Below are positions 21,328 through 31,486 of a DNA stretch of 64,000 bases, one piece after another; positions within the stretch are counted from its first letter, which is position 1; the number at the start of each line of letters is the position of its first letter. The notes beneath the pieces were generated by a model, which saw only the letters and a program-made list of their open reading frames with translations, ran no database searches and had not been told where the DNA came from. The stretch lies in NCBI GenBank assembly GCA_004431415.1, contig QPMI01000212.1, positions 81,678 to 145,677 of the forward strand. The letters run 5' to 3'. Origin of the DNA: Cyanophora paradoxa (lineage: Eukaryota; Glaucocystophyceae; Cyanophorales; Cyanophoraceae). A program made the translations under genes and the position numbers.

Positions 21328-24229
21328 ATGGAGACGATGTCGGACGCGGCGTTCGCGCGCTACCTCACGTCCGCCTCGCCGGTCTGCTCGACCCGCACTC
21401 GCCTGCTCGCTGCGAAGCTCCCTGCCTGCGCTGCCCGAGGTCCCTGAGGCGCTTCCACTACAGCTCGCTGGCGGGCCGAGCGCAGATCCGTGGGACGGCG
21501 TCGCCGAGCGCTTCATCAGCGAGAGCGTCCCCGAGCAGCGGCACGCCGCGACGCCAGCGGAGATCGAGGCGCGGCTGGCCCGGTGCAACACCGCGCTCGC
21601 AGAGATGGGCCTGGCGACCTTCAGCCGCCCAAAGCACGCGACGGTCGGCGAGCTCTCTCCGATCCTGGCATCGATGAGCGCTTTGCTGGAGCAGCGGTCG
21701 CGGGAGTTGCGGTTCCGGCAGGAGGCGGAGGACCGCATCGCGCGGCTCCAGTCCGACCGGAAGGTCTCCCAGTACACGCAGGCGCGCGGGAGCCCCGCCC
21801 TCGCCCGCCTCGTCCCGCGACCGACGCCGGCCCGCAGAGCCAGCTGGCGGAGAAGCTCGAGACCCGGGAGCGCGAGTACGCGCTTCTGCTGCTGAAGGAC
21901 AGGTGCGGCCGGAAGGCGGGGCCGGCGCGCGGGCGGGCCGGGGCGGGGCCGACGCGGGCCGGGGTGGGGCCGACGCGGGCCGGCAGGGACCTGGAGACGC
22001 AGCTGCGGCAGCTGCAGGCGCAGCGGGCGAGCGAGAAGGAGGAGCTCGCGCGGGCCCAGGCGGCCCTGCAGCACCGCGAGAACCAGTTCATCGTGGGCCC
22101 TCCCCCGCCCGGCGGCGCGGCGGCGCGGCTGAAGGGGCGGGGGCGGGCAGCACGAAGCGCGCAAGCGGGAGCGGGAGCTGACGCGCCTGAACGAGCGAGT
22201 CGCCTCGCTCGTCTCGTCGGGCCGGGAGGCCAAGGCCCGTCCTCGCGCCACTCCCCCCTCCCCTCCGGCGCCGCGAGACGCCGCGGCGCAGGTGGCCCCC
22301 TCGCTGGACATCCGGGGGGCCCTGGGGCGCGCCGGCAGCGGGCGGCCGACGTGGAAGGACCCGCAGAAGGCGCGCCGGAGCCCCGCGCGCCACGCGCGCC
22401 GCGCGCCCCGCGGGGCGGGAGCTGAGGGCGGGGCCAGGACGCGGAGGACCTTCACCGGGCGGTGGTCGGGGGCTACCAGGACCGCCTCGAGCGCGCCCTC
22501 GGCGAGATGGCCGAGCTGCGCGCCTGCCTCGCCGCCTTCGCCGCCGACCTCGAGCGCCTCGCCTCCGCCCACCCGCTCCTCGCCCGCTTCCCGCCCCCGC
22601 CCCGCCGCCCCGAGGAGGCCCGGGCGGAGGGCGAGGGCGAGGAGGAGGAGGAGCCGGTGGCGGGCGGCTTCGCGAAGGAGGTGCTGGAGCTCCCGTTCGA
22701 GCACGCGCGGGAGACCGTCGAGGAGGGCGTCCGCGCCTCCCTCGCCCGCCTCTCCGCCCGCCTCGCCCGCGCCCACCAGGCCCGCCCCGCCCCGCGCCCC
22801 ATCCCACGCCCGGTACGGTTGCTCACGGGCGCGCAGGCGATGCTGGCTCAGGAGATGATCGCCAACTCGCGCTCGCCAGTCCTCGCTGCGGCGGCGGCGG
22901 GGCGCCCCTCGCACCCCTCCGTCGTCTCCTCGCCGGCATCCGCCTCCGCCGGCCGCCCCTCCGACTCCACCGCCGGCGACGCCTCCCCGCGCCGCCCCGG
23001 CGCCGCCCCGGGCGCCGGCCCCGCCGCCTCCACGCCGGCCCCGCGCACGCCCCACGGAGTGCTGGCGGCGGCCGGCCCGCCCGAGCCGGCGACCCCGCCG
23101 AGGACCTGCGCGAGCAGATCCGTGCGCCTCCCCCGCCGCCGCTGCGCGGACGGGGCTCACGGGCCGGCAGGCGAGCTGCGGCGGGTGGTGGCGGAGCAGG
23201 AGCGCCTCATCCAGTTCGCCATCGTGCGCCCTCCGCCCGCCCCGTGGCCGCCGGCCGGCGGCGCCTCACGCCGCCGACGCCGGCAGCTGCGGGACGCGCC
23301 GTTCGCGGAGACGCTCGAGGCGGGCGGCCCGGAGGCGCCGGGCCCGCGGGGCGCCCGGGGCGGCGCGGGAGGGGGCAGCCCCGGGGCGGCTGGGAGGGGT
23401 GCGTGCGGCGGAGGCGGAGGTGCGGGAGCGGGAGCGGCGGCTGGAGGCGAACCGCGGGGCCCTCCTCGAGCGCGCCCTCGCCCTCGACCGCGACCGCCTC
23501 CTCCTCGAGGCCCGCCCGCCCGCCCCGCCCGCCCCCGCCGGCGCGCGCGGCTGAGGGCGCCCGGCGCAGCACGACCGGCGCGAGTTCGAGGAGGAGCGCT
23601 CCCGCTGGCGCTCCCAGGCCTCCATCTTCGCCCCGCGTGCCGCCCAGCCCGCCCCGCCTGCCGATGTCCGCGCCGACGCGCGGGGCCGGCGCAGAGGCGG
23701 CCCCGGGTCGCCCTCCTCCGCCCTCACCCCGACCTTCATCGCCGCCCTCAACTCCGCCGCCGCCCCGCCTCGCCCCTCGCCGGTGACCCCGCACTTCCCC
23801 GACGCTCCCCGCCCCGCTCTGCTCCGCGCCGACGCGCGGGGCACTGCGGCAGCGCCGGCGCTGGTGCAGGGGAGCACGCCGCCGCTCCGGCGGCGGTCGC
23901 GTGAGGGGTCCCCGCCGCCGCCGCCCCCGGCGGCGCGGCTGGCCTTCGCGGCGCCTCCGCCGCGGGAGCCGCGGGACGCGTGCGAGGCGCCACGGCCGGC
24001 CGCCTCGCCCTCCCCGCGCATCTCCGGCCGCCTCTCCGCCACCGTTGCCCCCGGGCGCTCCCCCTCGGGCGCCCGCCTCGCGCGCACGTACTCCGCCCCG
24101 GCGCCGCCCCCCGGCGCCGCCCAGGAGGGGCCCTTCACCCCTATGTTCACCCCGCGTGCCCTCTCCGTCCTCCAGTCCCCGCGCGCCACCCCTCCCCACC
24201 GCTACAGCGCCGCCCCGCCCGACTCCTGA
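21328..24229 (+). CDS. SSX2IP: SSX2IP/ADIP (Msd1) homologue, basal-body coiled-coil protein
   Basis: In animals and fungi this family binds centriolar satellites, spindle-pole bodies or basal bodies and helps anchor microtubules. Exon 1 (21328-21381) reads METMSDAAFARYLTSASP. The next (from 21464) has the family's N-terminal CNTALAEMGLATF and SPILASMSALLEQRS. Coiled-coil exons follow: EKLETREREYALLLLKDR, LETQLRQLQAQRASEKEEL, HRENQF joined to HEARKRERELTRLNERVASL, closely matching the conserved KRKERE-NKLKEKL block. Further exons carry EDLHRAVVGGYQDRLERAL and an acidic stretch. The last 400 or so residues are Ser/Pro/Arg-rich with repeated SPxR sites. Two introns start with GC (21782-21837 and 22235-22291). 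The stop is TGA 24227-24229. Together with TMEM107 it marks ciliary biology in the window. Confidence 0.75.
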
Positions 24230-24546
24230 GCGGCGGCTGCGGCGCCAGGCTCAACTTCGATCAGCCCGTGTTTAATCCGACTACTAGCTATGTAGTAGTA
24301 GCCGACATGCAGGAACTGGGATTTCGACGGCACTGCGCATGCGGCAGCGTTGAAGCGGGGATAGCTATATGAGCTGCTGATCATAAGCTTTGGCTACAGG
24401 ATCCGATGATCCGGAGCTAGGACGTCGACGTCGGTTGCGAATCGAAAGGGCAAGTCACCAGCTGCAGTGGCCAGCTGCATCAACCAAGTCCCGAATCCGC
24501 GTAGCCCCCCCGTCTTCATTCCCCCGTTCGCCAGACAGATCTAGCC
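24230..24546. promoter_or_regulatory. Upstream region of the Hlip/CURT1-like gene
   Basis: About 315 bp without a gene. It contains TAGTAGTAG repeats near 24285-24301, GATGATCCGGAG, and an AGATCTAG palindrome at about 24537-24544, directly in front of the ATG of the plastid gene. Confidence 0.4.
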
Positions 24547-25519
24547 ATGGCCTTCGTCGCCGCCACCCCGTTCGTGTCTGCCCGCGCCACCAGCATTCAG
24601 GCGACCCCGGCCTGCTCCACCGTCGCGACCCGGCCGGTCCTGCGCTCTGCGTTCAAGGGTGCCGCCGTCGCGCACCGCACTTTCGCTGCCCAGCAGGTTC
24701 AGGTTAGTCGCGCCAAGTCCCCCTGCCGAACCTTGTGATCTGCGCGCGACTCGTGCCTGACCACCCGCGCGCTCGCAGTTCCAGCCCCGCACCTTCACCG
24801 TGCGCGCGGAGCTCGACAAGAACATCGGCGCTGCCATCAGCAACGCGCTGACTTCCATCTCCGGGGTGAGAACGCCCCGCCGAAAAGAATCTGAGGAGGG
24901 GCCATCGGACCGCGCGCTCTATGTGACACTTAAGGCTAACATCCGCATAGAAGGAGATGGAGTTCACTCCTGAGGCGGAGCAGCTCAACGGCCGGTGCGC
25001 GCTCGATGCGACCTAATGATGTGGGTCCGCCCGCTGACGTCTATCTCGCGATGCTCGCAGCCTGGCGATGCTCGGCATGCTCGGGTTCGCTTTTAACTAT
25101 CTAATTCGTTTGCTTGGTCTGACCATGCTCGGGATTGGCACAGTCTCATCCTGATCGAGGTCCGCTGAGCGCTAGCGACGGTTCGCGCTCGCCGCCGCCG
25201 ACGCGCTCATCGCAGCTCGCCACCGGCGCTGGCGGTCTCAAGTTCCTCTACGGCACTTTCCTCGCCCCCGGTCCGTGCCACTCTGGCCCGGCAGCGCCCC
25301 GTTGCTGACAGGAGGCCCGCGGCGCAGTGCTCGAGCTCATCGGCTTCGGCTTCTTCGTGTGGTTCGTTTCCAAGAAGGTGCTCGTCAAGTCCGCGCGCGA
25401 GGAGCTCATCGGCGGTGAGCGTCGCCTTCCCCGCCCCGCCGGCGCCGCCGCTGGTGCTGAGCGCGCCGCCCGCAGAGGTCACGGGTCTGGTCGACAAGAT
25501 TGTCGGCAAGTCCGAGTAA
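24547..25519 (+). CDS. Hlip-type chlorophyll-binding helix joined to a CURT1/CAAD-like membrane domain
   Basis: Seven exons (24547-24702, 24779-24865, 24951-24994, 25061-25142, 25216-25270, 25328-25414, 25476-25519) join by GT-AG introns of 57-85 nt to 555 nt, 184 residues, all phases consistent. The N-terminus MAFVAATPFVSARATS is a glaucophyte-type transit peptide. At about residues 92-107 comes the high-light-inducible/LHC signature EQLNGRLAMLGMLGF, which binds chlorophyll in one-helix proteins. The second half reads VLELIGFGFFVWFVSKKVL then KSAREELIG and LVDKIVGKSE, matching the C-terminal membrane helix and tail of CURT1/CAAD thylakoid-curvature proteins (family pattern LELVGLGYTGWF, KSSRKEL, KKKIAG). 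So one product carries both. If intron 25143-25215 is retained, translation stops four codons into it, leaving a stand-alone one-helix protein. Confidence 0.85.
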
Positions 25520-25705
25520 GAGCGGGGGTCGCCCGTTTCTCTAGGACCCACAGGCAGCCGTATGCAGTCATAGATAGATGCACTCTTTTCAAGCTTTCAA
25601 CAACGGCGCACTTCTGCGCCACTGCTCGCGATCGCGCGCCTGCCCCGAGCACTTTTCTGAACGCCGGCGCCGGCTCGCGCCGTCGGCCGAGGCCCGGCCA
25701 GCCGG
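25520..25705. other. Convergent 3' region
   Basis: Short gap between the plus-strand Hlip/CURT1-like gene and the minus-strand calpain. It holds both 3' UTRs. No further feature is seen. Confidence 0.4.
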
Positions 25706-26140
25706 CTAGGGGCGGCGGGGGGCTCCCCAGAGCGCGGCGGGCGGGGCGGCGGAGGCGGGGGCGGTGCCGGCGACGGCGACGCCGGAGGCGAGGTGGGTGA
25801 GGTCGAGCGTGGCGAGGCGCCCGTTGCCCGGCGCCGGGCTCTCCGCGCTCGTCGCCACCGTCCGCTGCGTCCCGTTCTCCACCAGCACGTAGCGGTACCC
25901 CTCGTACGCTGGAGGGGCGTCAGCCCGGTCGGGCGAAGGTGGCCTACTCGAGCGCGGGGCGGCACGCACGGTTTTGCGCGGGGGTGCTGGGGTACGGGCT
26001 GGGCGCGGCGACGTGCCCGGGGGAGGGCGGGGCCGCGTAGCGCGCAAGGGCGGGGACCGCGTCGAGCGAGGGCGCCGGCGCGCGGCCGAAGAGGAGCGTC
26101 TCGAGGCTCGTGACGCGCCGCTCCAGGCTGGCAACCTGCC

Positions 26141-26186
<46 letters not shown>

Positions 26187-29100
26187 GCCATGCGGCGGGC
26201 CGTGCGGCGGGTGCGGCGGGCCGTACGGCGGGTAGGGCGTGCCGTGCGGCGGGTAGGGCCGATGCGGGTCGTAGGGGCCCGGCGGGGGCAGGCCGTAGTG
26301 GGGCGGCGGGGGGCCGTAGAAGTTGTACGCGGCGCCGGGCAGCGGGGGCCCCTGGTGGGCGTCGAGGGGCAGCGGGTGCCTGCCCGCCTCCTCGAGGGCG
26401 TGCGCGGGGGCTGCCGACGGGCGCGGCGGGGGCACGAGCGACGCGTGGTGGGCCGAGCGGGGCGAGAGGGGCGCGGGTGGCACAGGGCCCGAGAGCCGCC
26501 GCTCCTGCGCGGGGCGGCGTGAGGCCGGTGAAGCGGAGGGGCGGGGCGGGGCGGACGGCGTCGGAGGCGAGGAGGGCGAGGCGCTCCTCGAGGGCCGCCA
26601 CGCGCCCTCGAGCGCCTCCTGCGCCCGGCCCCGCGCCGCCTGCTCCGCCCGCAGCGCCGCCAGCTCCCGCCCCACGCCGGCCCCGCCGCCCCGCCGCCCC
26701 GCCGCGTGGTGCGGCAGCACGGGCTTCCGCTCCGGCTCCGGGTCGAACTCTGGTGGGCGTGGGCGTGGGCGGGGCAGGGCGAGGGGGGCGCGGGCCGGGG
26801 CGGGCGCACCGGGGGCGGCGTCGTACTCGCCGGCGTGGAGGGCGGGGTCGACGTGGGCCGGCGGCAGCGCGCACTCGCCCCGCTCGTCCTCGAGGGCGCG
26901 GTGGCGGGGCGGCGGCGCCGCCTCCTCGCCCGCCGCCAGTGCCGCCTCATAGTTCAGGATGCTCGCCGCCGTCGCCCCCGCCCGCCCCGCCCCGCGCCGG
27001 GGCCGCCGCCGCGCCGGCCACCGCGCTGCGGGAGAGGGCGAGGGAGGAGCGGCGGGCGACCTCGCGGGAGACCGAGGCGGCCGAGCGGAGGGGCACGGGG
27101 GCGCCCGCGGGGGCGCCCGGCCGCCACGCGTGGCGGGGCCCGGGGACGGGGGCGGGGCGCCGGCGGGGAGGGACGGGGTGCGGGGCGGGAGGGCGAAGAG
27201 GGGCTCGTCGGCGTCGGCGCGCTGGATGAGGAAGGCCGCCTCCAGGGGCCGCTCCCCCTCGAGCTCCACGTCCCGGTCGCCCCACACCACCAGCGTGAAC
27301 CGCGACTCCTGCCCCGGTGCCTGCCCCGCCCCGCCCCGCGTCAGCCCAGCAGCGCCCCCCGAGGCAGCCGGGGCGGGGCGGGCCATGGTCATGGGGATGA
27401 TCTTGTAGTGGCCGGGCTCGAGCGTGCACTCGACGGAGACCTCGCGGCCGGGGAAAAAGGGCGGGGAGGTCTGGGCGACGACGTTGGCCGCCGTGAGGGC
27501 CCGCGCCTGCAGAGCCGTCGGGCCGCGTCCCGCGGGAGAGCGCGGGCGGGGCAGGGCGGGGCGGACGGCGGAGACGTGGCGGCCGGCGACGCGGACGACG
27601 AGGAAGCCGATCTTAACGTCGTAGGTGGTGCGCCCCGCCAGGCGCGCGTCCGGCTGGCTCAGCGTGATCACCACCGTCGTCGTCGCCTCCGGCACCTGCC
27701 GCCCGCCGTCGCGGCGCGCCTCGGCTGGTGCGGGGCGGAGCGGGGCGGGGCGGGGCGGGCCTCGACGTGGAACTGGCGGTTGTCGATCCAGGAGGGGTTC
27801 ACCGCTGACGTCGGCCGGCCCCGCTCGTCCAGCCGCCGCGGCCCGCCCCCGGCCCCCTTCCCCTTCCACTCCCCCTGCCCCCCCGTCGGCCCAAGAGGGG
27901 GGGGGGACGAAAGGTGGGGGTACGGGGCGCACGTGGACGTACTGGCCGTGCCACTCGTGCGGGAAGATGCGGCAGAGGTAGACCTGCGGCGCGCGTCAAG
28001 GGGGGGCGGGGGCGGGGGCGGGGGGCGAGGGCCCCGAGGGGCCCGCCGCGCCTTGGAGAAGTGGAGGATGAAGTCGGGCCAGGCCATCCAGAAGGTGCCG
28101 TCGTTGCCGGCCTCGGTCGAGTAGCCGAGCTCGCGCTCGAGCTCCTCCGTCCAGCGCTCGTCCCCGTCCGACCAGTCGCCCGTCCACTCGCCGAAGCCGT
28201 ACGGGTTGCGCAGCGAGAGGAGCCGCACGCGGGCGCCCCCGGTCTCCACCTCGCGCATGTCCAGCAGCGAGTACGCGTGGCCCTGCCCCGCCCCTCGGCC
28301 TCCGCGGGGGCGCGGGGCGCAAGGCGCGGGGCGCGGCGCACGCGGACGATGCCCTGGCGGCCGGAGAAGCCGGCGGCGCCCATGAGGGAGCCGGCGCGGT
28401 GCAGCTCGAGGAGGCGGGGCCACGTGAGGTCCGCCTTCAGGTCCGCCTGCCCCGCCGCCGTCTGAAAGTTCCTGCGCCGCGCTCGCCGCGCTCGCCGGGG
28501 CGGGGGGCGGGGGGCGGGCGGGGGGGCGGGGCCGGGGCGCACGCGACCTCGGGGACGCCGCCGGTGAGGTCCTTGAGGCCGTAGTCGACGAAGCCGGCGA
28601 CGAGCGCCTCGTAGCAGCCGTGCACCTTCGCGTACGCCTTCTCCAGCACCGCCACCCACAGCTCGTTCGCTGCCGCCCCCTCGGCCCCGCGCCCACGGCG
28701 GCGCGAGGGGGCGGGGGCCCGCACGGTCGTGGCAGCGGGCGAAGACGGGGCGGTTGGAGGTGCGGCTGCAGAGGATGCGGTCGTCGACGACGACGCGGTG
28801 CCAGTACTCGTCCTTGTAGACGGCGACGGCGTAGAGCCCCCGCGGGCCGTACTCCACCTCCTTGCGCCCGTGCAGCACGAAGAGGCGCTTCAGGTACTCG
28901 CGCCGCCCGGCCAGCACCGCCATCGAGCTGATGAACCAGCAGTCCCCCAGCACGCCCTGCACCACGTCCGACGCGTCCGTGCCGCGAACGAAGAGCATCG
29001 GGGCCCCCGGGCAGAACCTGGGCCCCGGCCCCGCTCAAGCGCCGGCGCCGCACCCCGGCAGGCAAGCCGGCGCACTCGGCCGGCCGCAACCAGTCGCAGG

Positions 29101-29567
29101 AGTCGAGGTCCACAAGCGGGCTGTCGTTGTAGGGGTTCTTCGGCGGCGCGCTCGGGTCCCGCCAGAGGCTTCGCGCATCTGTCGGGAACTCCGCATCCTC
29201 GAACAGCTGCCGAAGGCGTGAGCGCGCAGTAAGACGGCAGGGAAATGCGTAGCTAAGCTTGGCCGACACGCGCGACTGCACCAGAGGGGCCCTGGCGGCC
29301 AAGCCAACGCACCTTGCCCGGCGCCAGCTGCTCAATCAGTTTCGCAGGCTGCCTCGCTTTATCGTGGTTCACACAAGCCTGCTCAGATCACCGTGAGCAC
29401 AGGCAGCTAGCAGGGAAGCACAGCCTGCAGGAGACCGTCGGACGCACTTTCACTCGGCAGGTTTCAGGCGTGCACAGCGGCGTAGGCGTCGGGAGGGGCC
29501 GCTTCTTCTTTGCAGCTGCAGGCCCGCCCGGCACCTGCACCGGTGCTGGCGGCGGGCGCATCGGCAT
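25706..29567 (-). CDS. Calpain (Ca-type cysteine protease) with proline-rich C-terminal extension
   Basis: Exon 1 (29567-29448, [14 protein letters not shown]) joins to 29378-29313 ([10 protein letters not shown]) and then from 29206 to the CysPc domain: [24 protein letters not shown], and [16 protein letters not shown]. The catalytic triad is complete: Cys at 28939-28941, His in GHAYSLLD at 28277-28279, Asn in [16 protein letters not shown] at 28205-28207. A calpain beta-sandwich follows ([52 protein letters not shown]). No penta-EF-hand domain is present. Instead there is a long tail with YPPHG/PYPPYG repeats, about 15 consecutive prolines encoded by a GGC-type run at 26139-26186, and a coiled segment [17 protein letters not shown]. 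The stop is TAG 25708-25706. It is predicted active and cytosolic. Some internal joins are approximate. Confidence 0.88.
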
Positions 29568-30013
29568 CGAAGTGCTAGTTGGGCCGAAGCCTCGAAGTGG
29601 ATTCGGAGCTGTACGCCCCCACGGTTCACCCTGGGGCAACCTGGCCAGCCCAGCTCATGATCATGATGATATCAGCCGGCTCAGCTGGCTCAAGGCGCCG
29701 GCACGAGCCGCGGCGCCGCTCAATTGGGAGGCCGCCAGCGTCCGACGGCCAGTCGCCGCGCGGCGCTGCAGCCGCTGAGCTGAGCCGGCGCCGCCGCCGC
29801 GCGCCCGGCCCGCGGCCCCCTACTAGGCTAGGCCTTCAAGGCCCTGAGGCTTCGAAATTCCTGGGAGCCTCGGAGTCTGCGACACGCTCTATTTAAATAG
29901 AATAAGCTGACAACGCGATAATGCGATAAATTATACACCGTCCTGAAAGCCCTGACTGCCTGTGCTGGATAGTCTGATCTACGCTACTGTTCCGGCGGGG
30001 CGGGCATGGCGCG
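29568..30013. other. Intergenic
   Basis: About 445 bp containing GATCATGATGATATC and an AT-rich patch with ATTTAAAT near 29891. It is the upstream side of the calpain gene and the 3' side of the next minus-strand gene. No exon is recognised. Confidence 0.4.
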
Positions 30014-31412
30014 CTAGAGCTCGCAGTCCTTGCCGAGGACGGCGGCCATGCCGCGGAGGTGCATGATGCCCTGCTGGGCGATCTTGCTCCGCAGGCCCAG
30101 CTGCCCGATGTACAGCCGCACCGCCGACAGCACCACCGGGTACGCCTCCGCCACCGTCTGCAGCCGGATCGAGCGCGGCAGCTGCGTGCAAACGCGCTCG
30201 ACCTGGCTCCGGAGGTACTGCTCGCCCTTCTCGTCCTGCGGGGGGCGTCAGGGCGCGGGGCGGGGGCGGCGGGGGCGGGGGCGGCGGGCCGGGGGCTTGG
30301 CGAGGGCCTCGAAGTCGCCGACGAGGCCGTCGCCCTTCTCCATGCGCCGCTTGCTCTTGATCTTCCGCATCGACTTCACCGAGAACGCCGACGCCGTCAG
30401 CGCGTCCAGCTCCTCGTCTGCCCGCCCCTCAGCCCCGCCCCGGCCCCCGCCCCCCGCCCCCCGCCCCGCGCACCGATGTCGCCCTTCTTGCCCTTGCGCC
30501 CGCGGCGCGCGCCCGGGACGCCCAGCAGGCCGTCCGCCTCCACGGAGGGGCGCCTGGTCCCGCCGGCCCCGCCCTCCTCATCGTCATCCCCCAGCTCCGT
30601 CCGGCTCGCCGCCGTGATTCCGATCCGCAGCCCGCCGCCCGCCCCCTTCGCCCCCGCCCGCCCCTCGCCGCCTCTCCTCGCGGGCTGCTTCTCTGCGCCG
30701 GGTCGCCGCGCGTGAGGGGGCGCCTCGGGGGCCGTGGCGGGGCGGCGGGGCGGCGGGGCGGGGGCGGGCCCTCGTCGCTGGCGCTGCCGGCGTCGGTGGG
30801 GGTGCGGCGGTCGGGGATCTCCTCGAGGGCGGCAACCTCTGCCGCCGTCGGCTCCGCCTCCACTTCCTCCAGGTCCCCCAGCGGCTCGAACTCCGCGTGC
30901 CCCATCCCCTCCGGCGCTGCCGCCCCACCCGTCAGCCCCGCGCCTCCAGGCCGCCGCGCGCCGTCCCGCACCGTCTACCGAGGCTCGCGAGCGCGCGGAG
31001 GCCCTGGAGGTCGCCCGCGCGTGGTCCGCCGCGCTGCTCATGGGCCTGCCCAGCGCCGACTCGCCCCGCTCTCCGTGCAGGTCGTCGAAGACAGGGCCCG
31101 TGTGTGTGTGCAGAGGATGCTCCTGAACACTGAATCCGGCGGGCATAGCCAGCGCCACGGGCTGCACTGCGCTCGCCGGGGCGCTGAAGTCGAAAAGAGT
31201 TCCAGGCAGCGTCGCATCCTCCAGCGAGGCTGAACAGGACGACGTTAGCATAAGCTCGTGCGCCGAGGAGCAGCCCGCGCGCGGCGCTAGACGCAGGCAC
31301 CTTCGGCGGGGCCAATTACGCGGCCCGTCGCGGGATCAACAGGAGGTTGGCTGGGCGCATCTTCCATGATCAGCTGCGCTTCCCCCGCGGCCGAAGGCCT
31401 TCGGTCCTCCAT
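30014..31412 (-). CDS. Hypothetical conserved-looking protein, acidic with helical C-terminus
   Basis: I do not recognise the family. ATG 31412-31410 opens MEDRRPSAAGEAQLIMEDAP. A phase-1 intron leads to SLEDATLPGTLFDFSAPASA and HTGPVFDDLHGERGESALG. Middle exons are acidic or basic low-complexity (LGDLEEVEAEPTAAEVAALE, ELGDDDEEGG, GRKGKKGDI). The C-terminal third looks globular and helical: DEELDALTASAFSVKSMRKI, then QYLRSQVERVCTQLPRSIRL, AYPVVLSAVRLYIGQLGLRS and a final MAAVLGKDCEL at TAG 30016-30014. There is no signal peptide or membrane helix, so it is likely soluble. It shares a 74-bp divergent promoter with the secreted protein gene on the other strand. Internal exon joins are only partly determined. 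Confidence 0.6.
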
Positions 31413-31486
31413 GGTTGCTGGTGTTGTTTTTTTGCCGCATGCGGGTACACGACTTCTCAGGCATGAGGCGGGCCAGCTGCTCCAGC
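31413..31486. promoter_or_regulatory. Divergent promoter region
   Basis: 74 bp between opposed start codons if the second Met (31487) is used for the plus-strand gene. The upstream plus-strand ATG-type codons at 31415 and 31439 are in frame but would precede the signal peptide by 24 or 16 residues. Confidence 0.4.
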
